Positions 34,801 through 44,362 of a DNA stretch of 64,000 bases are shown piece by piece. Positions within the stretch are counted from its first letter, which is position 1. Every line of letters starts with the position of its first letter. Below the pieces are notes generated by a model. The model saw only the letters and a program-made list of their open reading frames with translations. It made no database searches and was not told where the DNA came from. The stretch is taken from assembly GCF_002374855.1 (NCBI RefSeq), contig NZ_NWVC01000004.1, positions 1-64,000 of the forward strand, in the 5' to 3' direction. Position numbers and translations under genes: made by a program. Source of the DNA: Sphingomonas adhaesiva (GTDB taxonomy: Bacteria > Pseudomonadota > Alphaproteobacteria > Sphingomonadales > Sphingomonadaceae).

Positions 34801-37122
34801 TTAGCGGAAGCGGCCTGCGAAGGAGACGCCGATGATGCGCGGTTCGTTGAACACCGCGGCGTTGTAGTTCTCGATCACGCCCTTCAGGTTCTTCTCGTTG
34901 GTGATGTTGCGCGCGAAGGCGGCGAGTTCGTACTTGCCGTCGGCGGTGACGTAGCCGGCCTTCAGGCCCAGCTCCAGATTGCCGTCGGCGTAGAATTCGC
35001 GCGTCTTGTACAGCACCAGATTGGTGTAGCCCTGCATGTTGACGTCGCTCGCCACGAACAGGTTGCCGTCGTTCGTCAGCGGGATGTCATAACGGACCGC
35101 GGCATCGACCTGCCAGCGCGGGGCGTTGGGCAGGGGGTTGCCGTCGATCTGCGCATAGGTGCCGCCGCGCACCACGATCGTCGGATCGTTGACCGAGCAG
35201 GTCACCAGCCCGCCGAACGAGCAGACCAGCGCATAGACGCGCTTGTCCTTGATCTCGGTATGGATCGCGCTGCCGCCCAGCGAGAAGGTGATGTTGCGGA
35301 TCGGGCGCCATTCCGCCTCCGCCTCGACGCCATAGGCATTGGCGTGATCGGCGTTGAACAGCACGCCGTTGCCGTTCACGTCGTTGCCGTTCAGCTGGAT
35401 GTCGTTCACGCGATAGGTGAAGGCGGTGGCGTTGAAGCGCAGCGTCGAGGTGGGCCGCGTCTTCACGCCCACTTCATACGACATGATCGTTTCGCTGTCG
35501 GCGGTGGTGAAGGCGCTGTTGAACACCGCCGAGCGCCCCTGGATCGTCGGCCCGCGGAAGCCGCGCGCGACGCGGGCGTAGAGGCTGGCGGTCGGGTCGA
35601 TCTCGTACAGCGCCGACACGTCCCAGCTCGGCTCCTTGCCGGCCAGCCGCACCGTCTTGGGCGCGGTGGGATTGTTGAGGACGAACTGGTCGACCGTGCC
35701 CGCGGCGTTGAACACGGGCTTCACCAGCTCGGTGCGCTTGCGATCCTCGGTATAGCGCGCGCCGGCGGTCAGCGTCAGGCGATCGGCGATACGATAGCTG
35801 GCCTGGCCGAACACCGCCCAGCTGGTGTTGACGTCGTGCAGCCGCACCCAGTTGTTCGGGTTGCGGGCGGCGTTGCCGGGCGTCAGGAAATAGCTGCGCT
35901 GGTAGAATTCGGTGATGTCGCGGCTGTCGAAATAGAAGCCGCCGACCTGCCACTTGAACGCGCCGTCGCCGTTGCTGGCGAGGCGCACTTCCTGCGTCCA
36001 CTGATCGAGATCGGCGATCCGCCCCATGCTCTGGCCGAAGCCGACGCCGCCGAAGTTCACCGCCGCGCCGCCGTCGGTGTCGCCGCGGCTGTAGCCGGCC
36101 GTATGCTCATAGGCGGTGATCGAGGTCAGCGTCGCCGGACCCAGATCCAGCGCGGCATTCACCGAGGCGCCCTGCGTGCGATACGCCTGCGGGTTGTTGT
36201 CCGCCTCGTCCAGCGCGATGCGGTCGCGCGGCTCGGCCTGGGCGTTGTTCGACCCGCGCAGCAGCGCGCCGCGGTGGAAGATCGTCGAGGTGCCGCGATA
36301 GTCGCGGACATGGCCCGACAGGTTCACCGACAGCGCGTCGGTGGGGGTGAACAGCAGCTGGAGGCGCGCGTCGCGCTCATCGAAGCCGCCCATCACGTCC
36401 TTGCCGCCGCGCGTGCCGTCGGCACCGGTGCCGGCGAAGGTGTTGTCGACCCAATCGTCGCGGTGCTGGAGGAGAGCGGAGGCGCGGAACGCGATCTTGT
36501 CCTGCACCAGCGGCCCGCCGACGCCCATGTCGAGCGTCACGGTGTTGTACGTGCCGTAGCTGGCCGAAATGCGGCTGTCGAAGGTCTGGCCCGGGCGGAT
36601 CGTGTCGAACTTGATGATGCCCGCGGTGGTGTTGCGCCCGAACAGCGACCCCTGCGGCCCTCGCAGCACCTCGATATTGGCGACGTCGTAGACCGGGTTC
36701 GACTTCAGCACGACATGTTCCAGCACGACGTCGTCCTGGATGATCGACACCGGCTGCGACGCGCCGAGGTAGAAGTCGATATTGCCCAGGCCGCGGATGT
36801 AATAGCGCGGGAAGATGCGGCCGGTGGTGGTTTCGGCGTAGAGGCCCGGGACGCGCCCGGCGAGTGCCAGCGCATCCTCGCCGCCCGCCTGGAAGGCACG
36901 CAGGTCGTCGCCGCTGACGACCGCGACCGACACCGGCACGCGCTGGATATTCTCCGATCGGCGCTCGGCGGTGACGACGATCTCGCCCAGGCCGTCCTGA
37001 TCGGCGGTGTCGGCGGTGGTCGCGCCGGTCGCCGTGGTGGTCTGGGCGCTCACCGGGGCGGCGAGCAGCGCCGCGAGGGCGGCGGCGCCGGCAAGCAGGG
37101 TCGAGCGGGTCGAGATACGCAT
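34801..37122 (-). CDS. TonB-dependent receptor
   Basis: A 773-residue outer-membrane receptor. After a signal peptide (residues 1-26, ending APVSAQ) the plug starts GEIVVTAERRSENIQRVPV and includes RYYIRGLGNIDFYLG and IEVLRGPQGSLFGRNTTAG, the sphingomonad plug consensus. The C-terminal barrel ends GVSFAGRFR, where the last residue is Arg after Phe. The ligand is not deducible; no transporter or enzyme gene is adjacent. It is read alone, with the EVE-domain gene 173 bp upstream on the same strand. Confidence 0.93.
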   Translation of the reverse strand: MRISTRSTLLAGAAALAALLAAPVSAQTTTATGATTADTADQDGLGEIVVTAERRSENIQRVPVSVAVVSGDDLRAFQAGGEDALALAGRVPGLYAETTTGRIFPRYYIRGLGNIDFYLGASQPVSIIQDDVVLEHVVLKSNPVYDVANIEVLRGPQGSLFGRNTTAGIIKFDTIRPGQTFDSRISASYGTYNTVTLDMGVGGPLVQDKIAFRASALLQHRDDWVDNTFAGTGADGTRGGKDVMGGFDERDARLQLLFTPTDALSVNLSGHVRDYRGTSTIFHRGALLRGSNNAQAEPRDRIALDEADNNPQAYRTQGASVNAALDLGPATLTSITAYEHTAGYSRGDTDGGAAVNFGGVGFGQSMGRIADLDQWTQEVRLASNGDGAFKWQVGGFYFDSRDITEFYQRSYFLTPGNAARNPNNWVRLHDVNTSWAVFGQASYRIADRLTLTAGARYTEDRKRTELVKPVFNAAGTVDQFVLNNPTAPKTVRLAGKEPSWDVSALYEIDPTASLYARVARGFRGPTIQGRSAVFNSAFTTADSETIMSYEVGVKTRPTSTLRFNATAFTYRVNDIQLNGNDVNGNGVLFNADHANAYGVEAEAEWRPIRNITFSLGGSAIHTEIKDKRVYALVCSFGGLVTCSVNDPTIVVRGGTYAQIDGNPLPNAPRWQVDAAVRYDIPLTNDGNLFVASDVNMQGYTNLVLYKTREFYADGNLELGLKAGYVTADGKYELAAFARNITNEKNLKGVIENYNAAVFNEPRIIGVSFAGRFR

Positions 37123-37295
37123 ATTGTCCTCACTGAAGCAGGTGGCCGGGGCTTGTCCTGTCGGGGAAAGCGCGCACGTCGACCGCCCTGCCGCGCGGAT
37201 GGCGCGACAGTCCCTTTCGGTCGTCCGGTGCGTTCCCCCGCCCCGTTGCCGGCGCGCTAGACCGCGATTGTGTCGAGATCATGAAATGTTACGAA

Positions 37296-37700
37296 TTATG
37301 TCCGCTGCGCGAGCGCCATGATCGCGTCCCATTGCGCCGCGGTCACCGGGCTGACCGACAGGCGCGACTGGCGCAGCATCGCCATGTCGGCGAGCGCCGG
37401 CGCGGCCTTCATCGCGGCCAGGGTGACCGGGGCGGGCAGCGGATCGAGCGGGCGGATCGCGACCGAGACCCAGTTGCCGGCATCGCCATCGGCGCGCGCG
37501 GCGCGCGTCACCTCCGCCACGCCGACCGCGGCCTTCTGCTCACCGCTGTGATAGAACAGCACGCGGTCGCCCGGCGCCATCGCGCGCAGATGCGCGGCGG
37601 CGGCGTGGTTGCGCACGCCGTCCCACTCGGTCGCGCCGTCGCGGACCAGATCGTCCCAGCCGTAGCTGCCCGGTTCGCTCTTCATCACCCAGAATGCCAT
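37296..37700 (-). CDS. EVE-domain protein (modified-base binding, PUA-like)
   Basis: A 134-residue cytosolic protein. The EVE family signature is complete: FWVMKSEPGSYGWDDLVRDG, WDGVRNHAAAAHLRAM, GDRVLFYHSG and VGVAEV. The domain binds modified nucleobases in DNA or RNA; stand-alone bacterial members are housekeeping-like, but many EVE domains serve in modification-dependent defence. A DNA methylase-nuclease fusion occurs 29 kb away, too far to infer a link. Length is typical of stand-alone members. Confidence 0.88.
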   Translation of the reverse strand: MAFWVMKSEPGSYGWDDLVRDGATEWDGVRNHAAAAHLRAMAPGDRVLFYHSGEQKAAVGVAEVTRAARADGDAGNWVSVAIRPLDPLPAPVTLAAMKAAPALADMAMLRQSRLSVSPVTAAQWDAIMALAQRT

Positions 37701-37838
37701 GTCCCGCTCCCTAAACGCCCCATGAACGCCGCATTCCGGTTCGGTTCAGCGCGAATCGGCGACAAGGCGCAACAGGCTCGCTGATCTGCGCGTTCAGTCC
37801 AGCATCGCGAACCCTTTGAACCGGAGGAGTAGTCCGAG

Positions 37839-38204
37839 ATGACGGGTATGTGGAAGAAGGCGACGCTCGGCGCGGCGATGGCGGCGACCGTGCTCGCGAC
37901 CGCGGCGCCCGCGGAGGCGCAGCGTTACTGGCGTCACCGCGATCGCGGCGGCGATGCGGCGGCGGGTGCGATCATCGGCGGCGTGATCGGACTGGGGCTG
38001 GGCGCGGCGATCGCGTCGAGCAACCGCGACCGCTATTACGACCGCGGCTATTATTACGATCGCGGCTATTACAACGACCCCTATTACGCCCCGCCGCCGC
38101 GCGTGGTGTATCGCGATCGTTATTATGCCCCGCCGCCCCCGCGGGTGTACGAGCGCGATTATTACTATAACGCGCCGCGCGGTTACTACGGATACGGCTG
38201 GTAA
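37839..38204 (+). CDS. Exported Tyr/Arg-rich protein with glycine-zipper helix
   Basis: A 121-residue protein with a signal peptide (residues 1-27, ending APAEA). A Gly/Ala-rich segment DAAAGAIIGGVIGLGLGAAI has the glycine-zipper spacing of surface antigen-like envelope proteins. The C-terminal half is an imperfect repeat of DRYYDRGYYYDRG and YYAPPPPRVY units, with tyrosine in roughly a third of the positions. I do not know its function; an envelope structural role is inferred. A strong GGAGG site precedes the ATG and a terminator follows. Confidence 0.7.
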   Translation: MTGMWKKATLGAAMAATVLATAAPAEAQRYWRHRDRGGDAAAGAIIGGVIGLGLGAAIASSNRDRYYDRGYYYDRGYYNDPYYAPPPRVVYRDRYYAPPPPRVYERDYYYNAPRGYYGYGW

Positions 38205-38212
38205 GCCGCACG

Positions 38213-38247
38213 ACGGCACGGGAGCGATGGTTCCCGTGCCGTTTTTT
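38213..38247 (+). terminator. Intrinsic terminator after the Tyr-rich protein gene
   Basis: A perfect 11-bp stem acggcacggga/tcccgtgccgt with an 8-nt loop is followed by six T residues, the last T of the stem included. It lies 9 bp after the stop codon. Confidence 0.92.
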
Positions 38248-38285
38248 GTGGCGGTCGCCGCGCGATTGCGGCAACAGCGCGCGCC

Positions 38286-38564
38286 ATGAGCGATACCCCT
38301 CCCGACCATCTGTCGATCGACCCGCGCAGCCCGTATTTCGACCAGGCGGCGCTGGAACGCGGCGTCGGCATCCGCTTCAAGGGCGCCGAGCGCACCGACG
38401 TCGAGGAATACAGCATCTCCGAAGGCTGGATCCGCGTCGCGCTGGGCAAGAAGATGGACCGTCGCGGCCGCCCGCTGACGATCAAGCTGACCGGCCCGGT
38501 CGAGGCATGGTTCGAGCGTCCGGCCGATGGCGCCGCCGAAGGGGCCGCGACCGACGGCGAATGA
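38286..38564 (+). CDS. DUF3297 family protein
   Basis: A 92-residue soluble protein matching DUF3297: PPDHLSIDPRSPYFD, GVGIRFKGAERTDVEEYSIS and GWIRVALGKKMDRRGRPLT. The family occurs across proteobacteria and has no known function. A short acidic/Ala tail (ADGAAEGAATDGE) follows the core. It sits after a terminator and before the queuosine-precursor transporter, with a 55-bp gap. Confidence 0.87.
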   Translation: MSDTPPDHLSIDPRSPYFDQAALERGVGIRFKGAERTDVEEYSISEGWIRVALGKKMDRRGRPLTIKLTGPVEAWFERPADGAAEGAATDGE

Positions 38565-38619
38565 TCGCGCGCACCGGGGGCATCTTGTCGCCCCCGTGCC
38601 GCATCCGCTAGGTAAGGTT

Positions 38620-39306
38620 ATGGAACCTGCCGCTGCGCCGCCGATCCCGCGATCGCATATCCCGCCCTCGCTGTTCGCCTTCTCGATCTTCTACGGCGGG
38701 ATGGTGTGCATCGCCGGGGTGCTGGGCAACAAGCAGGTGTCGCTCGGCCCGATCTCGCGGCTGGGGCCGGTGTTCGGGCTGCCGCCGCTGGCGGTGGAGG
38801 CGGGGATCTTCGCGTTCCTGCTGCTGGTCGTCACCTCCAGCGCGATCGCCGAGCTGCACGGGCGCGCGGTCGCCAACCGGCTGGTGCTGATCGGGTTCGT
38901 GCCGCTGCTGATCTCGATGGCGCTGACGCTGATCGTCCTGGTCCTGCCGCCCGCGCCGGAGATGGACCGCGGGCACCTGGCCGCGTTCAACCAGATGATG
39001 GGCGCGACGCCGTGGATCTGGGCCGGCGGGATCGTCGCCTATGGCGTGTCGCAGACGCTGAACGTCACGATCTTTTCCTGGCTGAAGGGGCGCGAGGGCG
39101 GGCGGCTGCTGTGGTTCCGCGCCGCGACCGCCAGCGCGCTGAGCCAGATCGTCGATTCGGTGCTGTTCATCTCGATCGCGTTCGGGCTGTCGGCGATCGG
39201 CTGGCTGATGGCGGGGCAGATGCTGGCGAAGGTGGTGCTGTCGATCGCGCTGGTGCCGCCGCTGATCTACCTGATGGTCGCGCTGGGACGGCGGCTGGAC
39301 GGCTGA
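38620..39306 (+). CDS. Queuosine precursor transporter (YhhQ/VUT family)
   Basis: A 228-residue inner-membrane protein with six predicted helices. Features of the vitamin/queuosine uptake (VUT, former DUF165) family include [12 protein letters not shown], the helix [15 protein letters not shown] and a long loop before [12 protein letters not shown], as in E. coli YhhQ, which imports queuine precursors. The start at 38620 ([10 protein letters not shown]) was taken rather than an earlier open extension that overlaps DUF3297. argB follows after 25 bp, so co-transcription is possible though the functions differ. Confidence 0.82.
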   Translation: MEPAAAPPIPRSHIPPSLFAFSIFYGGMVCIAGVLGNKQVSLGPISRLGPVFGLPPLAVEAGIFAFLLLVVTSSAIAELHGRAVANRLVLIGFVPLLISMALTLIVLVLPPAPEMDRGHLAAFNQMMGATPWIWAGGIVAYGVSQTLNVTIFSWLKGREGGRLLWFRAATASALSQIVDSVLFISIAFGLSAIGWLMAGQMLAKVVLSIALVPPLIYLMVALGRRLDG

Positions 39307-39331
39307 CCCCGCTTGCCCTTATGGCGCGGCG

Positions 39332-40228
39332 ATGACCGACGCCACACTCTCCCCCGCGCTGAAGGCCGAGACGCTCGTCGAGGCGCTGCCCTACCTCCAG
39401 CGTTATGCGGGCCAGACCTTCGTCGTGAAATACGGCGGCCATGCGATGGGCGATCCCGAGGCGCAGGCCGATTTCGCCGAGGATGTCGTGCTGCTGAAGG
39501 CGATCGGCATCAACCCGGTCGTGGTCCATGGCGGCGGCCCGCAGATCGGCAGCATGCTGAAGCGGCTGGGGGTCGAATCGCGCTTCGTCGACGGCTTGCG
39601 CGTCACCGATGCCGAAACCGCGCAGATCGCCGAGATGGTGCTGGCCGGTTCGATCAACAAGGAAATCGTCGGCTGGATCGGCCGCGCCGGCGGGCGGGCG
39701 GTCGGCATTTCCGGCAAGGACGCCGGGCTGGTGCAGGCCGAGAAGGTCGGGCGCAACCAGCCCGACCCGCTGCAGGGGATCGAGCGCAAGGTCGACCTGG
39801 GCTTCGTCGGCGAACCGGTGGCGGTAGACCGGCGGATCATCGATTCGCTGAGCCGGGAGGGGATCATCCCGGTGATCGCGCCGATCGGCATCGGTGCGGA
39901 CGGCCACACCTACAACATCAACGCCGACACGATGGCGGGCGCGATCGCGGCGGCGCTGGGCGCATCGCGCTTCTTCCTGCTGACCGACGTGGCCGGGGTG
40001 CTGGACAAGCAGGGGCAGCTGCTGTCCGATCTGGACCCCGCCGCGGTGCGCGCGCTGCGCGAGGACGGGACGATCAGCGGGGGGATGATCCCCAAGCTGG
40101 AAACCTGCGTCGCGGCGGTCGAATCGGGCGTGGATGCGGCGGTGGTGCTCGACGGGCGCGTGCCGCATGCGATGCTTCTGGAAATCTTCACCAAGCGCGG
40201 TGCAGGGACGCTGATCCGCAAGGGCTAG
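39332..40228 (+). CDS. argB: Acetylglutamate kinase
   Basis: A 298-residue amino-acid kinase catalysing the second step of arginine synthesis, phosphorylating N-acetylglutamate. Visible motifs are [11 protein letters not shown] (ATP site), [11 protein letters not shown] (substrate), VGISGKDAG and [17 protein letters not shown]. Length and N-terminal extension (residues 1-28) are those of the arginine-inhibited hexameric class. The rest of the arginine pathway is not in the window. Confidence 0.95.
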   Translation: MTDATLSPALKAETLVEALPYLQRYAGQTFVVKYGGHAMGDPEAQADFAEDVVLLKAIGINPVVVHGGGPQIGSMLKRLGVESRFVDGLRVTDAETAQIAEMVLAGSINKEIVGWIGRAGGRAVGISGKDAGLVQAEKVGRNQPDPLQGIERKVDLGFVGEPVAVDRRIIDSLSREGIIPVIAPIGIGADGHTYNINADTMAGAIAAALGASRFFLLTDVAGVLDKQGQLLSDLDPAAVRALREDGTISGGMIPKLETCVAAVESGVDAAVVLDGRVPHAMLLEIFTKRGAGTLIRKG

Positions 40229-40284
40229 CACCTCGCGTACCTGGTGCCTTATATGTGCGACACACCTTTTCGGAGACGCCCGGC

Positions 40285-40596
40285 GTGCTGACGCTTACCA
40301 TCATCCAGATCCTTCAGGTGATCTTCCAGGTCGTGCGCTGGATCATCCTGATCCAGTTCGTCCTGTCGCTGCTGATCGTGTTCAACATCATCAACACGTC
40401 CAGCCCGTTCATTCGTTCGCTGCACGAAGGGTTGGATCGCGTGACCGAGCCGCTGTACCGCCCGATCCGCCGCTTCCTGCCGGCCAGCAGCGGGATCGAC
40501 TTCGCGCCGATGGTGGTCCTGTTGCTGCTGGTCATCCTCAACATCATCCTCAACAACGTCGCGGTCAGCGTGATGTCGGGCGGCGCCGCGATCTGA
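40285..40596 (+). CDS. YggT family membrane protein
   Basis: A 103-residue protein with two hydrophobic segments: residues about 3-30 (IIQILQVIFQVVRWIILIQF) and about 75-95. The conserved middle is the helix-loop DRVTEPLYRPIRRFLP, the YggT hallmark. It starts at a GTG (40285) with a GGAGA site upstream; no ATG fits. The family may take part in cell division or membrane insertion. It heads the run yggT-DUF167-folD-marC. Confidence 0.88.
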   Translation: MLTLTIIQILQVIFQVVRWIILIQFVLSLLIVFNIINTSSPFIRSLHEGLDRVTEPLYRPIRRFLPASSGIDFAPMVVLLLLVILNIILNNVAVSVMSGGAAI

Positions 40597-40634
40597 GCGC
40601 CTGGCGCGAAACCGCGGACGGCATTGCGATCGCG

Positions 40635-40895
40635 GTGCGCGTCACGCCGCGCGGCGGGCGCGACGCGCTGACCGCGGGGACGGACGCGCATCTGGCGGCG
40701 AGGCTGGCGGCGGCGCCGGTCGACGGCGCGGCGAACGAAGCGCTGGTCGCGCTGGTGGCGAAGCATTTCGGCGTGCCGCGCCGCGCGGTGACGCTGGTGG
40801 CGGGGCAGAGCGCGCGGGTGAAGCGGCTGGCGATCGCGGGCGATGCGACCGCTCTGGCGCGGATCGCCGCTAGCCTCTATGCGCCCGCGTCATGA
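40635..40895 (+). CDS. DUF167 (YggU) family protein, start uncertain
   Basis: An 86-residue small protein as called from GTG 40635, matching Ygg[36 protein letters not shown] and SARVKRLAI. The called start cuts off the first beta strand: the in-frame upstream codons read [14 protein letters not shown], which is the usual N-terminus, back to CTG 40593 overlapping the yggT stop. I see no ATG that would open it, so the true start may be a CTG or ATT. Its stop overlaps the folD ATG. Function is unknown. Confidence 0.75.
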   Translation: MRVTPRGGRDALTAGTDAHLAARLAAAPVDGAANEALVALVAKHFGVPRRAVTLVAGQSARVKRLAIAGDATALARIAASLYAPAS

Positions 40896-41761
40896 CCGCA
40901 CGCACGATCGACGGAAAAGCCTTTGCCGCCACCCTGCGCGCCCGCGTGGGCGATGCCGCGGCCGATTTCACCGCGCGCGCCGGGCGCAAGCCCGGGCTGG
41001 CGGTGGTGCTGGTGGGGGAGGACCCCGCCTCGTCCGTCTATGTCCGGTCGAAGGGCAAGGCGACGCTGGCCGCGGGCATGGAAAGCTTCGAGCACCGCCT
41101 GCCTGCCGACACCGGTGAGGACGCGCTGATCGCGCTGGTCGACCGGCTGAACGCCGACGATGCGGTCGACGGCATCCTCGTCCAGCTGCCGCTGCCGCGC
41201 CATATCGACGAGCGCGCGGTGCTGACGCGGATCGACCCGGACAAGGACGTCGACGGTTTCCATCCGGTCAACGCCGGGCGGCTGGCGACCGGGATCGACG
41301 GGCTGGTGCCGTGCACGCCGCTGGGCTGCGTGATGCTGCTGAAGGACCTGCACCCCGACCTGTCGGGGATGGAGGCGGTGGTAATCGGCCGGTCGAACAT
41401 CGTCGGCAAGCCGATGGCGGCGCTGCTGCTGAAGGAAAGCGCCACCGTCACCACCGTCCACAGCCGCACCCGCGACGTCGCGGCGCATGTGCGCGGCGCG
41501 GATATCGTCGTCGCGGCGGTGGGCATCCCCGCGTTCGTCAAGGCCGATTGGGTGAAGCCGGGCGCGACGGTGATCGACGTGGGCATCAACCGCACCGACG
41601 ACGGGCTGGTCGGCGACGTCGACCCGGCGGTCGCCGAGGTGGCCGGCGCGCTGACCCCGGTGCCGGGCGGGGTGGGGCCGATGACGATCGCGGTGCTGAT
41701 GCGCAACACGCTGGTCGCCGCGTGCCGCCGCGCGGGGCTGCCCGCCCCGGCCGGCCTGTGA
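40892..41761 (+). CDS. folD: FolD bifunctional methylene-THF dehydrogenase/cyclohydrolase
   Basis: A 289-residue cytosolic enzyme that converts 5,10-methylene-THF via methenyl-THF to 10-formyl-THF for one-carbon metabolism. Family signatures: [16 protein letters not shown] with the catalytic Tyr/Lys, [51 protein letters not shown] and [13 protein letters not shown]. Length is standard. Its ATG overlaps the DUF167 stop, and marC follows 13 bp after its stop. Confidence 0.95.
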   Translation: MTARTIDGKAFAATLRARVGDAAADFTARAGRKPGLAVVLVGEDPASSVYVRSKGKATLAAGMESFEHRLPADTGEDALIALVDRLNADDAVDGILVQLPLPRHIDERAVLTRIDPDKDVDGFHPVNAGRLATGIDGLVPCTPLGCVMLLKDLHPDLSGMEAVVIGRSNIVGKPMAALLLKESATVTTVHSRTRDVAAHVRGADIVVAAVGIPAFVKADWVKPGATVIDVGINRTDDGLVGDVDPAVAEVAGALTPVPGGVGPMTIAVLMRNTLVAACRRAGLPAPAGL

Positions 41762-41774
41762 CGGCGCGCGCGCT

Positions 41775-42392
41775 GTGATCGAGCTGTTCGTTTCCGCCTT
41801 CGTCACCTTCTTCGTGGTGATCGACCCGCCGGGCTGCGCGCCGATCTTCGCCGGACTGACCGCGGGCGCCTCGCCGGAGCATCGCCGCGCGATGGCGATC
41901 CGCGCGGTGGTGGTCGCCGCGATCATCCTGGTGCTGTTCGCATTCATCGGCGAGCCGCTGCTCCACGGGCTGGGCATCGAGCTGGCGAGCTTCCGCATCG
42001 CGGGCGGGATCATGCTGTTCGTGATCGCGCTGGAGATGGTGTTCGAAAAGCGCACCCAGCGCCGCGAGGACCGCGCGTCGAAGATTTCGCCGGAGGAGGC
42101 CGACGACGTGTCGATCTTCCCGATGGCGATGCCGATGATCGCGGGGCCGGGATCGATCGCCACCATCATGCTGCTGATGTCGCGCAACGACGGGGTCGAA
42201 CGGTCGGCGGTGGTGCTGGCGGCGTTGGGCGCGAACCTGATCCTGATGCTCGCCGCGCTGCTGGCGGCGGGGCCGCTGATGCGGATCATGGGCGCCAAGA
42301 TCGAGGCGGTCATCACCCGCCTGCTGGGCGTGCTGCTGTCCGCGCTGGCGGTGCAGTTCGTGATCGACGGCGTGATGGAGCAGCTGCGCTAG
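41775..42392 (+). CDS. MarC family membrane protein
   Basis: A 205-residue protein with six hydrophobic segments. The N-terminal FVSAFVTFFVVIDPPGCAPI and the central PMAMPMIAGPGSIATIMLL are MarC/UPF0056 hallmarks. Its role is unsettled; it is no longer regarded as a multidrug resistance factor, and amino-acid export has been proposed for relatives. The start is GTG 41775. It ends the yggT-folD run and converges with the STT3-like gene. Confidence 0.9.
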   Translation: MIELFVSAFVTFFVVIDPPGCAPIFAGLTAGASPEHRRAMAIRAVVVAAIILVLFAFIGEPLLHGLGIELASFRIAGGIMLFVIALEMVFEKRTQRREDRASKISPEEADDVSIFPMAMPMIAGPGSIATIMLLMSRNDGVERSAVVLAALGANLILMLAALLAAGPLMRIMGAKIEAVITRLLGVLLSALAVQFVIDGVMEQLR

Positions 42393-42410
42393 GTCATCGG
42401 TGTGTCGTCG

Positions 42411-42428
42411 CCCCGGCCAAGGCCGGGG
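42411..42428. terminator. Palindromic hairpin between marC and the STT3-like gene
   Basis: A perfect 8-bp stem ccccggcc/ggccgggg with a 2-nt loop lies between two converging genes. It has the same core as the intergenic palindromes elsewhere in this window. It probably terminates both genes, though no U-run is present. Confidence 0.5.
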
Positions 42429-42467
42429 TTCAGGTGGCCACGAAAGAATGTCTCCGGGATCGGCGCC

Positions 42468-44261
42468 TCACTTGATCCTGAACGCGCGGAACGGCGAGCG
42501 GCCGGGAACCGCGACCGGTTCCAGCCAGTCGAACCGCGCGCCATGCGCCAGCTGGCCGTAGAAGCCCTTGGGCGCGCGGGCGCGATAGTTGGTCGATTCG
42601 GTCATGTTCGGGCAGATCAGCAGGATCGTCGCGCCATGCCGCTTCATGATCGCGCGCGCTTCCTCCGGCGATCGTTCGAAGGCGTGGTGGACGTCCAGGA
42701 TCGCATCGCCGTTGCGGTGATAGGGGCCGGCGACCGCGCGGTGGTGAGTCAGCGTGATGAGCCGCGGGCCGAGATCGACGAAGGTGAACATCGTCTGCGC
42801 CGGCCAGCGGTTGAGCGGCGCCATCGCCGGGATCGTCAGGCAGCGCCCCGTCGCACGGTTGACGCGCTGGACATAGGGTTTGGGCGGGTCGATCGCGAAC
42901 CAGCGGATCACCACCGGCACCATGCTGCCCGACAGGATCGCGAACGCCGCGACCGCCGCCGCCGCCTTCGCCACGCGATGGCTCGGGGCGACCAGCCACG
43001 GCACCATCGCCCAGATCAGCGCCGCCGCGCCGGGGATCGCCAGCAGCTGCGCCGCCGGCCCGGCACGCGCCTGCCACAGCAGCATCAGCGCGGCGAAGGC
43101 GCCGAACAGCGCGACGCACGCCCAGCCGAGCAGCCGCGCATCGCGGCGCGCGCGGATCGTCGCAATCGCCGCGCCGATCAGCCCGATCAGCGGCAGTGCG
43201 ACGATCGGCAGTGCGACGCGCAGCGGGTGGGCGTAGATCGGCTTCGCCTCGCGCACGTGCGACAGCCAGCTGTCGTAGAGTTCGGGCGACACCTGTTCCG
43301 GGCGGCCCAGGCATTGCGGGAAGGTGTGCGCGAAGAACGCGGCCACCGCCGCCCCCGCCGCCACCGCGAAGCCCAGCCGCAGGCCTGCGCGCCGCGGCGA
43401 CCACCAGGCGAGCGCCAGCAGCAGCGCCGCCGCCAGCACCAGCGTCGACATCCACACCGGGGTCAGCGCGTCGCAGCGCAGCACGCGATTGGCGTAGGAG
43501 GTGAACCCGGCATAGCCCGCCGCGATGCCGCCCCCCAGCGCCAGCGCATAGGCCGCCAGCCGCGGGCGTTCGGCCACGTCCCAGATCCACGACAGCGCGA
43601 TGATCGCGCCCGCCATCGCGGCATAGGGCAGCATTTCCAGCCCGATCGTGAACGACACCGCGGTGGCGATGCCGACCAGCGCGCCGCCGCGCGCGCGCAC
43701 CGGATCGCACAGGCCGGCGACGGTGACCGCCAGCATCGCCAGCTGCCAGCCGTGGTGGTCGATCCGTTCGGGCATGTACATGCCCAGGCACACCGTCGTC
43801 GCCAGGAACAGCGCGATGCCCAGCGGCCAGGCGAGCGGTGCGACCAGCCGGCGCAGCGTCGCCCCCAGCGCGACCAGCGTCACCCCCATCGGCAGCATCG
43901 GGGCGATCCCGCACGCCAGCTTCTCCGCCTCCACCGCGCCGACGAACGGGCGGAAGAGGAGGATCAGCGCGGCGATCGGCAGGTCGACCAGCCGCGACCA
44001 GTGGATGTCGAAGCCCACCGGCGGGTTGAGCCGGTAGTTGCGCAGATCGAACCAGCCCTGTCCGGCCAGCCACGCGCGCACCTGCATCAGCCGCATGTTG
44101 TCGTCGGTATCGCCCAGCGACAGCCACTGGATCGCGGGCCAGCGCTGGATCAGGTACCAGGCCATGATCGTCAGCCACGCCGCCAGCGTCAGGCGAATCC
44201 ATTCGCGGTCCAGCAGGGGGGCAAGCCGGGCGACGGCGCGGCGCATCGGATCGGTGGTCAA
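42468..44261 (-). CDS. STT3/GT-C-like integral membrane glycosyltransferase
   Basis: A 597-residue membrane protein with about 13 hydrophobic helices and a C-terminal soluble part. The first external loop holds G50-D-T-D-D54, and a later loop reads ERIDHHGWQ (D168-H-H170); together they match the acidic and DHH motifs of STT3/AglB/PglB-type transferases that use polyprenyl-linked sugars. The WWDYG motif of true oligosaccharyltransferases is not seen, so the acceptor is uncertain. Homologues are often mislabelled as AcrB-like transporters. It is divergent from the GtrA and methyltransferase pair, which supports envelope glycan work. Confidence 0.72.
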   Translation of the reverse strand: MTTDPMRRAVARLAPLLDREWIRLTLAAWLTIMAWYLIQRWPAIQWLSLGDTDDNMRLMQVRAWLAGQGWFDLRNYRLNPPVGFDIHWSRLVDLPIAALILLFRPFVGAVEAEKLACGIAPMLPMGVTLVALGATLRRLVAPLAWPLGIALFLATTVCLGMYMPERIDHHGWQLAMLAVTVAGLCDPVRARGGALVGIATAVSFTIGLEMLPYAAMAGAIIALSWIWDVAERPRLAAYALALGGGIAAGYAGFTSYANRVLRCDALTPVWMSTLVLAAALLLALAWWSPRRAGLRLGFAVAAGAAVAAFFAHTFPQCLGRPEQVSPELYDSWLSHVREAKPIYAHPLRVALPIVALPLIGLIGAAIATIRARRDARLLGWACVALFGAFAALMLLWQARAGPAAQLLAIPGAAALIWAMVPWLVAPSHRVAKAAAAVAAFAILSGSMVPVVIRWFAIDPPKPYVQRVNRATGRCLTIPAMAPLNRWPAQTMFTFVDLGPRLITLTHHRAVAGPYHRNGDAILDVHHAFERSPEEARAIMKRHGATILLICPNMTESTNYRARAPKGFYGQLAHGARFDWLEPVAVPGRSPFRAFRIK

Positions 44262-44362
44262 AACGCTTCCTTCACCGGGCTTGCGATATTAGAGGCGCCC
44301 TGCGGCCGATGTGCTTACGCCTGCCGCCGTAAAGGGCAAGCAGGGTTGCTCAGGCACGCTTC

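Noticed and set aside
42468..44261. AcrB/AcrD/AcrF-like efflux transporter, a common label for such homologues
   Set aside because: At 597 residues it is far too short for RND pumps and has GT-C motifs (DTDD, DHH).
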